Below, in pieces: positions 51,558 through 61,866 of a DNA stretch of 64,000 nucleotides. Each line of letters begins with the position of its first letter. Position 1 is the first letter of the stretch. The translations under genes and the position numbers were made by a program. The notes under the pieces are model-generated. The model made no database searches. It had not been told where the DNA came from and saw nothing but the letters and a program-made list of their open reading frames with translations. Source of the stretch: Cytidiella melzeri (taxonomy: Eukaryota > Basidiomycota > Agaricomycetes > Polyporales > Irpicaceae); contig JABYQR010000134.1 of NCBI GenBank assembly GCA_022592445.1, positions 1 to 64,000 of the forward strand. The letters are read 5' to 3'.

Positions 51558-52612
51558 ATGGGCAAAAAGTCATCTCTCAAGGCTGCACTTTCTTCACATC
51601 AAGCAAGGACCAAGAAAAAGCAGGACGCTAAACAGGCTGCTCTGGTTGCCGAACAGAAAGGCAAGAAACCTCTGCAGAGCAAGGCCAAAGGCAGAGCACT
51701 CGCATCAACCACCATCCCGTTCAAACCGACCGACAAGATCCTTCTCATTGGGGAAGGAAACTTTTCCTTTGCGCGCGCCCTGCTATTTCATCCTCCCGTA
51801 TCGTTACAACACCTTCCACCTTGCAATGTTATTGCCACAGCATATGATTCTGAGATTCAATGCTATGACAAGTATCCGGAAGCCGTGGAGATTGTGAAAG
51901 ACCTTCGCACACAAGGCGCCGAAATATTGTTCAGAGTCGATGCGACTAAACTCGAAAAACATCCGTCGTTGAGGGGCAGAAAGTTCGACAAGATTATGTG
52001 GAACTTCCCACATGCAGGTGATTCACTTTGAGTCAAATACGCTACTCTTCAATACCGACTTATTCAGTATTCTCGCTCAAAAGGCAAAGGACTCGCAGAC
52101 CAAGATAGAAATATCTTGGCGAACCAAATGCTATTGCTTGGTTTTCTGAGCTCAGTACCCCATGTCCTTCAAACGGGCGCAATCCCTTTCGCTCAAGCAC
52201 GTCGCAAGCGCATGCGCAAGGGGCCTGGGGAAGACCCGGATGATGCTGAGCATGATTCTGCCTCAGAGACAGAAGATGTCACCCAGGACATTAACAGTAG
52301 AGGCACTGTCCTTATCACTCTCCGAAATGTTGCTCCATACACGATGTGGTAAGTAGCTCGTGCATGGTAGTGTTGCATAGCTGACCGTAGTCGATTAGGG
52401 ACCTCCCAAAGTTGGCCAAGAGTCCACCACCGCCCTCAAAATCAGGTAGCCCTCCGAATCCCCGTTACGTCCAATTGCGCTCATTTGCGTTCCATCGCAA
52501 CATGTGGAAGGGCTACGAGCACCGAATGACGAAAGGCGAGAGAGCGCATGGAAAGGGGACTACTGGTGTGGGTGGGGAGGACAGGACATGGGAATTCTAT
52601 CTCAAAGACTGA
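51558..52612 (+). CDS. BMT5: 25S rRNA (uridine-N3)-methyltransferase BMT5-like
   Basis: Rossmann-fold methyltransferase of the Bmt5 family (formerly DUF2431), acting on 25S rRNA in the nucleolus. The N-terminus is Lys-rich (MGKKSSLKAALSSHQARTKK), fitting nucleolar import. The SAM-binding motif is KILLIGEGNFSFARALLFHP (about 51737-51795). Then follow ATAYDSEIQCYDKYPEAVE, FRVDATKLEKHP, KFDKIMWNFPHAG and, after an intron, LADQDRNILANQMLLLGFL. The C-terminus reads RGTVLITLRNVAPYTMWDLP, LRSFAFHRNMWKGYEHRMTK and ends EFYLKD at 52612. Two introns; no damage seen. Confidence 0.9.
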
Positions 52613-52975
52613 CGTTACGTTTATTGCCGCAATGCTGCAGTCGTACATTCGCGTGTTTCGTTTTCCTATTATCTACCGCTGCCGTCTCGCTTTATGTGCG
52701 GCAACAACATTTGCTCTTGACCATCACCTCCTTCCTGTTGACGCTTGGTCATGACTGTCACTCGCGCTCTTGTTTGCAAAGCCGAACAACATCTCGTTCT
52801 CACTGTCTGAAGCAGCGATGGCCTGTTGTTCGAGGGTCTCTGATTTTCGACCAGCTGTTATGCCGGGCGTTACCATATGACACACGGGTTATGGACCATG
52901 GCATAGCCGGTTCCGCCACTGTTTGAATACCTCTGCAGGGCGCAGAAGTGACTCTGTCCACCTTTGCAGCGAACT
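52613..52975. other. Intergenic region before the enoyl-CoA hydratase gene
   Basis: About 360 bp with no supported gene; presumably BMT5 3' flank and the next promoter. Confidence 0.4.
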
Positions 52976-54126
52976 ATGGGGCACACCGCGCACTACCAGG
53001 CCCCCCCTCACACAAACGAGATCAAAGTCTCCTTCCCTGTCGAGCATGTCCTGCTCATTACGTTCAATCGCCCAAAGTCGTTGAATGCAATGACCCCTGA
53101 AATGGACGACAGTATAGGGAAGGTGTTGGATTGGTTTGACAACGAGCCTAGCCTTTGGTATGTCCGAGCAACTACTGCAGAGATGTTGTGACATTCTGAC
53201 CTTCTCGTTGCAATCAGGGTCGTGATAGTAACAGGTGAAGGCCGCGCTTTTTGTGCAGGCGCTGACCTCCTCGCGTACGTCCTTGATATACGTCAGAGCA
53301 AGACCCTCGTCAACTCACTGAAAGAGCTCTTATATGTTCGTTAGTTGGAACAAGCGTGCCAATTCAACCAAGACCCCCGAGAGCGAGTGCAAGGATGCCG
53401 AGCTCAAAGTGAACGGTTTTGGGTCCATTTCCCGCCGCCAAACCTCAGTAAAGCCTATGATTGCAGCAGTGAATGGCGGATCCTTTGGTGGTGGCACAGA
53501 AATGCTCGTCAACTGCGACCTCGTCATCGCCGCCGAGGATGCCACGATTGCAACCCCTGAAGTCAAACGCGGAGTCGTTGCTATTATGGGTGCCATCCCT
53601 CGCATCTCCCGCATTGCTGGGCACCAATTCGCCTCCGAGATGCTGCTCCTGGGCAGGAACCTCACAGCGCAGGAAGCCGCTCGCTTCGGATTGTGGGTTC
53701 TTTGTTGTTGAGTTATCCTTTAGTTTGATACTTACATCTCATTCTCCTCCATAGCGTGAACAAGGTCGTCCCAAAGGCTGAGGTCCTACCAACAGCCATC
53801 AACTGGGCAAAGCAGCTCTGCCAAAATTCTCCTGACGCCGTACAATCTACAAAGAGGGCATTACTACTCTCTCAACAACTAGCTGACGTAGAAGACGTAG
53901 TTGTGGCGCATACACGCTCGAAGGAGACACTGCGAACGTATGCAGGTCAAAATCTCAAGGCACGTCATTGACCTATATTTTCTACACGATGCAGGCTAAT
54001 TGGTGTCCGCAGGATGGCTTGAAAGCGTTCGCAGAGGTATTTGTCCGCCTGCGTACCCTCAATTCATTAATCTGATAAATGCTGTAGAAACGCAAGCCAG
54101 TTTGGTCTAACCCTGCCAAATTATGA
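52976..54126 (+). CDS. Enoyl-CoA hydratase/isomerase with peroxisomal signal
   Basis: Crotonase-fold enzyme of fatty acyl-CoA metabolism. It begins MGHTAHYQAPPHTNEIKVSF. Then HVLLITFNRPKSLNAMTPEM, VVIVTGEGRAFCAGADLLAW (CoA and oxyanion loop), VKPMIAAVNGGSFGGGTEML (first Glu region) and ATIATPEVKRGVVAIMGAIP (second Glu region) fit the crotonase pattern. Later segments are LGRNLTAQEAARFGL-VNKVV and KETLRTYAGQNLK. After the last introns the protein ends KRKPVWSNPAKL; the final AKL is a PTS1-type peroxisomal signal. Both candidate catalytic glutamates are present, so hydratase activity is possible; the exact substrate is unknown. Confidence 0.88.
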
Positions 54127-54408
54127 AACCCTGCCGCCGCTTCACAGCGCAGTGGGACCACACGTCTATTCACATATCTCATCATGTGCTCTCGTTCCTA
54201 CCATTCATTTCCTGGGAAGAACACGCCAGCTCGCTATCACATGACGCAAATTCGAAGAGGGCAAGGCGGGTATACGGAAAATACAGCCCACGAACATATA
54301 TACATATATCTCCACAAATATGAGTGACATGCACCAAAGATCCGGCAATGGTACACGAGCATGGAGCGACTGAGACAGAGGAAACAATCAATATCGCGAA
54401 AATGCGAA

Positions 54409-57400
54409 TCATTGGCCGAATAGTCGAAGAATGAGATACAGGAGGGATCCCATGAAGCGCATGGCGGACATGCCAGCCCTGCGAAATAATTATGTCAATA
54501 AGAGCGCGTTCACGTAAAGACAGAATACGTACATGGCAAAGAAGAGGAATGTGAGGTAGGGGTTGAATGATGTGTCCTCGGTGGTTTCAACGTGCTTCTT
54601 GATGAAGTTCGTGAACGCCGACGAGGTGAACACAAGGATCATGAGCCTAGGTCACAAGTCGCGTGAGCAAGATCGAATAGAGTCCTTGGCACCGGTGCAG
54701 ACGTACATGTTGGTGCCAACCCATGCTAGGACAACGTTTGTCCTACTGTTACGGTCACGATCCGCCTGCTTCGTGGCAGCGTCGCGGTGCTCCTTCTCCG
54801 CAGGTGGCTTGTGAGCCAGTGAAGAGCGAGCAGCCGCCCAGACTTTATCGACGTCTTCTCGCGCAGTTGGAACCTCGACTTCCATGACTTCATTGCCATT
54901 AGAGTCCTTTGATTTCTTGGCACTGCCTAGATCCTTAGCAGCACCGTTGTCACCCTTCGTACCCCTAGAATTGGAATGCGTATGAGAGCGTGTCCGCGCA
55001 GGTCTTCCGCAAGAACACGCACCAGGTAACATCGTGCAAGTTGCACATAGAATACATCACTGAGGCTCTCATAAGCTTGGGACCTTGCGACGTTCATTGC
55101 ACTCACTCAAAATGTTGATATCTAGCATGAGGGTCGATGAGCGGCAAGTAACGGCATGTGTAAGGAACTGAACTCACAACTTGGTTGAAGGAACAAATAT
55201 TGAATGAACGAAGTGAACATGTGCCAAGGTTCGAGGTGCATGAACGAACCGATCAGATAAAGGCCGTAGGTCGCGACGAGGGAGATGACAATATCACGGA
55301 AGGTAGGGTTGGTTTTGATGATTCTGTGAATCGTTAGCAGAAGCGCACTGAGAACTTTGCGAAGTCTTACTGAGGGAGGTTTTGCCAGCCAGCCAAAGTG
55401 TGTGGCACTGCGAGATAGACTGTGTACCCAGCGCACCAGAGGGTGATGATGGCGCAAAGACCGAACAAGATGATACATAGGGAGTAGGTCCATTTCGATC
55501 CCTTTGTCTCAACTGAGCATACACAAAGGCTTAGGCAAGCCGTGAGACTGACCTGAGGACGATTACCGAGAGAGCATACCGTAACCACGAACAGAAGGGC
55601 GATGTAAAGCTACTCGCCGTACATTAGCATATACCCAAACAAGATGATGAGACGCGATGTACCTTTAGGAAGACTTCAAATACTGCATTTCCGGCTCCCT
55701 CGCTTAAGAAGTTGAAGGCGTCAGTCTCAGGGGATGACGTTGCTGAGGAGACTAACTGTAAATTAACTGGTGAGTCATAACCTGGCAAGCAAAAGCTTCG
55801 ATGACGTACGAAGAAGAAGGCCAAGTAAAAGTTTGCGAGCGAGGTCCAGGTGAAGAGCAATTGAACGGCATTGTATATGAATTCAATCTTGAGCAGGAAG
55901 ATGATCAGTCTTAACTTGTCAAAAATGTAGTGACACATACCTGAAGCAGAATCTTGCGGAAGAAATTCTGGCCTGACGACCAAATCCTGAAAAAGAATAC
56001 GGTCGCATGTAGCGAGGCGAAGAGAGAACCATTAAGCCAACGACGACGTTGCGATATGAATTCTGCGACCTGTAGCTGTATCAGCGATGACGACGACAGA
56101 TGAAAATGATTGCGCCATACAGTGGTCGGTACGTCGGTTGCTGCTTTCGCACTCTTCACGTATTTCAATCTGGAAGGTGTGTTGTCATTTAGCTATCTTC
56201 AGCCGCGTAAAATCTTGACTTACACCCATGCTTCCCGCTTCTTCGCAACAATCTCGAAACAGAGGATACGATCTTCGGCAAGGTACATATTGCGCTCTAT
56301 CATTCAAGGTCAGCTGAATGCGTCAACTGTTCGAGCACTGCAAGACTCACCAAATAATCCGGCGTTACTTGAGCCACCGTGCATCGTTTCCCCTTTGAAA
56401 TAGGAAGCAAGGGGACCTTTGCCATCCGGACCGTTCTGTAAAGCTCGATAGCGGTATGCACTGAAAGCACCGGGGAGAACGCTAATATACCCGAAGACAC
56501 TCTACACAAGTATGTCAGCTATAGCTATCAGATTATCCGTATATCCTATCAACCAACCTCAAGAGGCTTATCGAGGATGTTCGACATCTTATACTGTTGA
56601 TAACGAGAGCGATGAGTATGCTGCGCGCTACTTTAGTGGCTGCTGCCTACCTCGAAGTTCTGAGAGGCCGCAAGAGGGCTTGTGAGCAGCAGGGAGCAAC
56701 CTCTGCCTGTGTCGACACAGATCCTGGTATGCCTGGTAAACATAAGCAGTAGTGCGAGATGGGCGACTCACTCTCCACATGCGCCACCGACGTTAGAATG
56801 CCTGTCAAAGCCTGTCCTTCTCGTGAGAGGGTGCTACGCTGGCTGAGATACACGACTCACATTTCCAGAGCTCGTAAATAGATGTACCGGTAGGCTTTGT
56901 GCCGACATCAAGAAGGATGCACACTATTCATGGGTCAGAAGATACTGTACATCAGTGTCCCGCATTTCCTTACCGTTCGGTTTCACTAAGGGACCAAAAG
57001 CGTTGAAAAACCACCTGTGGCTATTCAATTTCTTCTTGTTCTGCTCTTTGAGACAGAAGATGATCTGGACAGGGCAAGCACCCTGTGAGACTTCACCGCT
57101 GTCCGTGACGATGACATGCGAAGTGTATCTTGAGGGAAGGTGAATAACATTGACTACTGATAAGGACAATGACTACATACTCGAATATGTGTGCCGTAAC
57201 GTCCTTGCCACCTACCGTGTCTTTAGCGACACCGTCTTGGTAGCAGCCCATCTAACCACGATGAATGTGACACCGAACATATACCGTATACATAAAACTT
57301 ACAAGAGTCAAGACTTGCAACGTTCGTTTATTGATCTTGCTGCGACCATCGGAGACGATGCAGACAACTACCTTCTTCCAGCCTTCGGGACCCCACATCT

Positions 57401-58155
57401 TTGACTTGTTACGGCCGCAAAGATGCGCAATATTCTTGATCACGCTTTAGCCAGCGTGAGATTCAGCGACAGTATGGGCAGCTCCAATTTACTCACGCGT
57501 TCATGGTCTTGGTGAAGAGGACCTCATCTTCGTTGTACATGGTCATCACAATGAACAGCTCCGTGTGTCGGCCATGAAGGTAAGGTCGCAGCGAATACTT
57601 GGATCTCATGAAGTCGTCAGGATCGCATGTAGCAGCGGTGTACCTCATCCTGGACATCTCCTCCACATTTCCCATTCCTGACGGGACAATGTGGCTCGGG
57701 ACGGGCATTTCCAGTACCAAGTTACCCTGCTGAAGCTCTACCTGTCGTACGGACCTTCGCTTCATGAGCTTATCGCGTGCGTCCGACCACCCGTTGCTCG
57801 CTCCCCTCATCATCCCAGGTCGCTGCGTAGGCGCAAGGTGCTGTTGCTGTTGCGGCGGATACTGTTGATATAAAACTGTCGGCATAGGAGGGTTGCTAAT
57901 TTGTGACATCTCATGCTGGGGATTGAGGTGGACTTGAGAATCGGCGAACTCGCTGCGATAGGACTTGGTCGACTTGTTATCCCATGGCTCATGCTCTGCG
58001 TAATAGTCTTGATGAGGTTGAGTAACGTAGTCTTGAGGATTGTATCCCTGTCCCGGAGAGGCGATGTGCTGTGGCTGGTGCAGTGGTGGGTATGCTGGAT
58101 CATAGTAGTTGTTGTTCTGGTTGTTGTGGTAAGGAGAGTGCTGGTGATACGCCAT
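54409..58155 (-). CDS. Chitin synthase (division I, class I-III type)
   Basis: Processive membrane glycosyltransferase making cell-wall chitin from UDP-GlcNAc. The N-terminus is Gln/Tyr/Pro-rich ([20 protein letters not shown]). The chitin synthase N-terminal region follows ([20 protein letters not shown]). The catalytic domain reads [60 protein letters not shown] and [10 protein letters not shown], with the processive [20 protein letters not shown] motif near 56030. Several C-terminal membrane helices follow, ending [19 protein letters not shown] at 54409. About fourteen short introns. A Tc1 transposon lies 198 bp upstream of the ATG, so the native promoter is interrupted or displaced. Confidence 0.92.
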
Positions 58156-58352
58156 GTTCAACGAATTAAGAGGACTGGACTCAAAGAGAGCAGATAAAAC
58201 GAATGTCGGTGCTGTCCAGCAGAATACTCGCGATGGATGGTGCCGGTAACGAACGAGGAAAGGGTAGCTATAGGAAGGAGGTGTTTCAACGAGGGCTTGT
58301 TTGCGTTGCAACACGATCCCGATTTGGACAGGCGCCTGTGAATTTCGACATA

Positions 58353-58388
58353 CAGTAGCGGCAAAAAGTCTTGCGACACCGCAAGCGC
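58353..58388 (+). repeat. Left terminal inverted repeat of the Tc1 element
   Basis: 36 bp identical to the inverted right end. Similarity continues imperfectly with a 2-nt gap to an inner shared block GTTTGAGCTCA, giving an imperfect repeat of about 65 bp. The inner block could be a second transposase-binding site. Confidence 0.92.
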
Positions 58389-58663
58389 ACAACTCTTTGC
58401 TCTCCGTTTGAGCTCAACACTGCTTATTATATTCAATCATTTTTTTTCACATTGAGTATTGCATGTATAGAATATTTTTACAATGAAATCAAAAGAGTCT
58501 TCCTCGTATATAATACATTGTGCACAATCCGCGCTGTCGCGACGCTAGGCGCCCGTCACGCGCACGACCACTATTTGGGTTTGTTTTGTTTTTCGATCTC
58601 TCCACTTCACCACTATCGTGCTTTTTTCAATACCACCCACTCTCCCAACTCTAGACCACACAT

Positions 58664-59680
58664 ATGGTGCAGTGTACCCCTACTAAAAAGGCCCAAATTT
58701 GGACTCTGCATAATGAAGGTGTCAGTGTGCCTGACATTCGCAAGAAAGTCCCCGTCCACTGGTCCACCATCTATTGCACCATCCAAAACCTAATCCACAA
58801 TCCTGACTTCTGTGCAAACAAACCCAAGACAGGTTGCCCTTGCATTCTACAAGACTGCGATCTCCGTCACGCCTCTTTACTCCTGGCACGACAAGAGGCC
58901 CGCAACGCTACGGACGTGCAGCGCAAGGCAATCCCACAAGTGGCTGCCCAAACAATGCGTCACAACCTTGCAGAGATTGGGCTGAAGGGATATGTGCGTC
59001 GACAAAAGCCGTTTCTGTCTGTAGCTCATAAGAAGAAGCGCAAGTGGTGGGCTGGACATGCGACCAGATGGGGGCAGAAAGAGTGGGGGGTAATGGTGTT
59101 CTCAGATGAGTCCAAATTTAATTTATTTGGCTCAGATGGGAGGGAATACTGCCGAAGAAGACAGGGCGAGGAGTTTTTGGACTGGAATGTGCAGAAGACA
59201 GTGAAGCACGGGGGTGGGAGTATCATGGTGTGGGGATGCATCACTTTGAAGGGAAAAGGAAGGCTACACCGCATTGATGGGAAGATGGATGCAAAGCTTT
59301 ACTGCTCCATCCTATCAGAGTCTCTTCTGGGCACATTGACAGACCAAGATTTGACCTGCCAACAGATCATTTTCCAACAGGACAATGATCCAAAGCACAC
59401 GTCAAAGCTTGCTACAGCTTGGTTCAAGGAGAACAAGATCACTGTATTGCCCTGGCCTCCAAATTCACCAGATATGAATATTCTGGAGAATGTCTGGGAC
59501 CATCTAGACCACAAATTACAGGCTTGCAAGCAGCAACCGTTGAATAAGGAGGAGTTGTGGGAGGCATTGCAGGAGGAGTGGGCAAATTTGGATGATGAGT
59601 ATATCAAGGGATTGTATGAGTCTCTCCCCACTCGTGCAACAGAGCTTATGCGGGCAAAGGGGTCCTATACTAGGTACTAA
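58664..59680 (+). CDS. Tc1-type DD34E transposase, 338 residues
   Basis: Cut-and-paste DDE transposase. The N-terminal helix-turn-helix region (KKAQIWTLHNEGVSVPDIRK and VHWSTIYCTI) is followed by a second DNA-binding part ending near GLKGYVRRQKPFLS. Catalytic residues are D148 (FSDESKF), D240 (FQQDNDPKHTS) and E275 (MNILENVWDHL); 34 residues lie between D240 and E275, the DD34E spacing of Tc1 proper. GGGSIMVWGC and PWPPNSPDMN are typical family motifs. The frame has no intron, stop or frameshift, and the length is normal, so the enzyme may be active. Confidence 0.95.
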   Translation: MVQCTPTKKAQIWTLHNEGVSVPDIRKKVPVHWSTIYCTIQNLIHNPDFCANKPKTGCPCILQDCDLRHASLLLARQEARNATDVQRKAIPQVAAQTMRHNLAEIGLKGYVRRQKPFLSVAHKKKRKWWAGHATRWGQKEWGVMVFSDESKFNLFGSDGREYCRRRQGEEFLDWNVQKTVKHGGGSIMVWGCITLKGKGRLHRIDGKMDAKLYCSILSESLLGTLTDQDLTCQQIIFQQDNDPKHTSKLATAWFKENKITVLPWPPNSPDMNILENVWDHLDHKLQACKQQPLNKEELWEALQEEWANLDDEYIKGLYESLPTRATELMRAKGSYTRY

Positions 59681-59920
59681 TTTTACCAGAATTTTTTGAC
59701 AAATTTTTACATAGAATAGTCAAGAAGATGTGCAATAGTAGTAGTGTAACATGTCGGCGCCTAATACATTTTTTGCGCGGATTGTACGTAGTTCCTCGCG
59801 CACAACGTCGATCAGCCTTTTTTTACTAAAGACACAATTTTTACATCATAATGAATGTGTGAGAACTGTAACCCAAAACTATATGCAAAAAATGAGCTCA
59901 AACGATGAGAAAAATTGTGC

Positions 59921-59956
59921 GCGCTTGCGGTGTCGCAAGACTTTTTGCCGCTACTG
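59921..59956 (-). repeat. Right terminal inverted repeat of the Tc1 element
   Basis: Reverse complement of the left end over 36 bp, ending GCCGCTACTG before the TA at 59957-59958. Confidence 0.92.
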
Positions 59957-59958
59957 TA

Positions 59959-60654
59959 CTGCTGTGGCTGTAATGTTTATCAGAACATACACGACATTGG
60001 ACTCGAGCACATGGGAAGTATGATGGTGGTAGAGAGTGTTTTAAACTTACAATTGCTCAGTCCGCAGATACATGACAGGCAATATAATTAACTTGGTCGT
60101 GATGCATAACTACTGGAGGCTTGTGTCACAGTGCCAGTCAAACATAATTCCCTATGCTGATAAGAAGGGCAGAGCAGAGTTCAGTAGCACTTTTGAACAC
60201 GTTTCAGCTGACGGGTCAGAATGTTTTCCCATTTAATGTCTCAGCCAGATATTGTTGCTACTAGGCGTGGTCAATTCTTAGGTGGTTTATCAATTCGCTG
60301 GTTCATCGAGTTCGTCGCCACCTTTGGTGACGTTTCCAGGGGCATGCTGGGCATGCCAAGAATCAGCAGAGATCTCGGACGTGCGCCCTCTCCGCTGGCC
60401 ATCCCGCCATTATGCCAAAAGTGTAAAGGCTGTCAGGACTGTCATCAGTATACTACAGCACAAAGATTGAGTAGTATACTGTACTTTAATCTATAAAATA
60501 CATTGTAGTCGGAATTATGCACACTTGCGCGCACCTCCCGCTCTAGACGCCTAGGATTTCCCACGAGAGCTGACGCAGACGCAACTTGCACGGTTTCTTT
60601 CATTCTATCTATTCATACTATTCTCTACGACTTACTCAAGAGTGTTGGACTGGG
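59959..60654. other. Unassigned spacer between two mobile elements
   Basis: About 700 bp. A 91-codon plus-strand frame (60221-60496) has a Cys-rich end (CQKCKGCQDCHQY) but no recognisable family. A 10-bp inverted repeat lies at 60446-60481. It may include the displaced upstream region of chitin synthase. Confidence 0.35.
60446..60481. repeat. Perfect 10-bp inverted repeat with 16-nt loop
   Basis: CAGTATACTA (60446-60455) and its exact reverse complement TAGTATACTG (60472-60481) are separated by 16 nt. They could form a hairpin or be a protein-binding palindrome. Confidence 0.8.
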
Positions 60655-61012
60655 ATGTCCAGCTATGGCTGGGGTGCAGTGGGGTAAGTCTTTGCCACTT
60701 GTCAGTTTCAACTCTGTTGCTGATTTATTCCCGGCCTTGCGAGCAGAATCCCGAATATACCTGCGGGAGGGCTATTGGACTACCTTCGGGATAACTCTGT
60801 GGGCACGGGTGTAAATTCATCTGAGGTAAAGTGCTCACGCAGATGACTCAAGCAGTAGACTTACCCAGTTAGCAGGACAACCGTACTGTTTTCCCTTTGC
60901 CCAATACACACCTCGCACTGACATGGATAGTCCAACAGAGACCGGATTTTTCCAACAATGTCACAAGTTTACAGCCTTAGGCGCCTATCTAGAGCGCTTA
61001 TTTTCCGGCTAG
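60655..61012 (+). CDS. Candidate small spliced gene (83 residues), ends next to the LTR element
   Basis: Not recognised. Three exons, 60655-60683, 60747-60825 and 60869-61012, join in frame through canonical sites: donor GTAAGT with acceptor GAGCAG, then donor GTAAAG with acceptor ACCCAG. They give MSSYGWGAVGIPNIPAGGLL, DYLRDNSVGTGVNSSELAGQ, PYCFPFAQYTPRTDMDSPTE and TGFFQQCHKFTALGAYLERL, ending FSG. The composition looks protein-like. The stop is only 3 bp before the putative LTR start at 61016. It may be a short gene, or the 5' part of a longer one cut by the retrotransposon. Confidence 0.4.
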
Positions 61013-61124
61013 GAGTGTTACCGGACCTAACCCTAACCCAGGTCACGTGACATCCTGCCTTATTTATCAATAGTCCAGACCCAAACCCTAGACTCAATCT
61101 GGAGCGGTTCCAGATCAACCTAGG

Positions 61125-61373
61125 CTATTGTTCTATTGTTCAACTTCCATTGATAGGGATTCCCCAGGGATTTCCCAGGGATTCCCCCAGGTCTTATTGT
61201 TCTATTGTCTTTCGACTATTGTCTTCTATCTATTGTTAGGGATTCCCCAGGGATTCCCCCAGTTTCTATTGTTCTATTGTTCTATTGTTCTAGCTCTATT
61301 GTTCTACGTACCCTGGTCCTTGACAGTTACTCAGGTCCTTGACAGTTACCCTGATCCCTTATTGTTCTATTGT
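61125..61373 (+). repeat. Short tandem and interspersed repeats in the putative U3
   Basis: TATTGTTC units recur at about 61126-61141, 61186-61208, 61266-61305 and 61359-61373. GGGATTCCCCAGG-type blocks recur between 61158 and 61261. A 16-bp unit (GGTCCTTGACAGTTAC) repeats exactly at 61315-61330 and 61334-61349. Confidence 0.85.
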
Positions 61374-61439
61374 TACTCCAGCCCCACAGTTACTCCAGTC
61401 CCTAGTGTGGGAACTGGTGCACAGACCACCCAGACACAG

Positions 61440-61447
61440 TATATATA
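61440..61447 (+). promoter_or_regulatory. Putative TATA box of the retrotransposon
   Basis: TATATATA followed by a pyrimidine-rich stretch, placed just downstream of the repeat array. Transcription would be expected to begin about 25-40 nt later, upstream of the splice-donor-like site at 61505. Confidence 0.55.
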
Positions 61448-61483
61448 GTACCCCTTACCCTCCCTGGTTCTGCATCTTGACCT

Positions 61484-61565
61484 CTTCGTCATTTGCACTG
61501 CCAGGTGAGTTACTCAATGTAACCTAGTATTAGTCTGATATTAACTTCGTCATTTGCACTGCCAG
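61484..61565 (+). repeat. Exact 21-bp direct repeats bordering an intron-like segment
   Basis: The 21 bp ending in TTTGCACTGCCAG occur at 61484-61504 and again at 61545-61565. The first copy is followed directly by GTGAGT (donor consensus). The second ends in CCAG (acceptor consensus) after a TTAAC branch-like site, so 61505-61565 reads as a 61-nt intron. It contains the ATGTAA at 61517-61522. Confidence 0.7.
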
Positions 61566-61866
61566 TATCCGGCCTCAGAGCCTGCTTGCCTGCTCATCAT
61601 CGACTTTGACCTCGTTGTCGTCGTTGGAGATCCACCTCCCTTCCTCTCTACTACACTCCCTTTTTAGGGTTATCAGCATAGCAGCAGTCGCTCCGCGACA
61701 TTAGGTCAAGATACCACACAGCTACCGGCACGACTGCCCTTAGCTCGGATCAAGCCTTCCTGTCCCCCCAGTTTTAAAAAGTTTAGTCCCCCCTACGTTT
61801 GAGAGTAAGCCATCGCCGTCCGTCTTGACGTGCTTAATCGCTAACTCGTTCACTTTCCGTGGTTGA

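Larger units (their letters stand above)
58353..59956 (+). mobile_element. Tc1/mariner-superfamily transposon, apparently complete
   Basis: A 1,604-bp element flanked by TA on both sides (58351-58352 and 59957-59958), the expected target duplication. Ends begin CAGTAGCGGCAAAAAGTC and are inverted copies of each other. One uninterrupted transposase frame fills the middle. Intact ends, frame and target duplication point to a recent insertion. It faces away from chitin synthase. Confidence 0.93.

Noticed and set aside
60343..60359. GGCATGC inverted repeat with 3-nt spacer
   Set aside because: Very short palindrome, expected by chance in a region this size.
60221..60496. Cys-rich 91-residue frame (CQKCKGCQDCH)
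   Set aside because: Not a standard zinc motif and no family recognised; kept only as a note in the spacer entry.
61024..61040. Telomere-like CCTAACCCTAACCC
   Set aside because: Only two units, inside the putative LTR start; too short for a telomeric tract.
61624..61640. TGGAGATCCACC as a tRNA primer-binding site
   Set aside because: Not preceded by a CA LTR end, and I could not match it to a tRNA 3' end.
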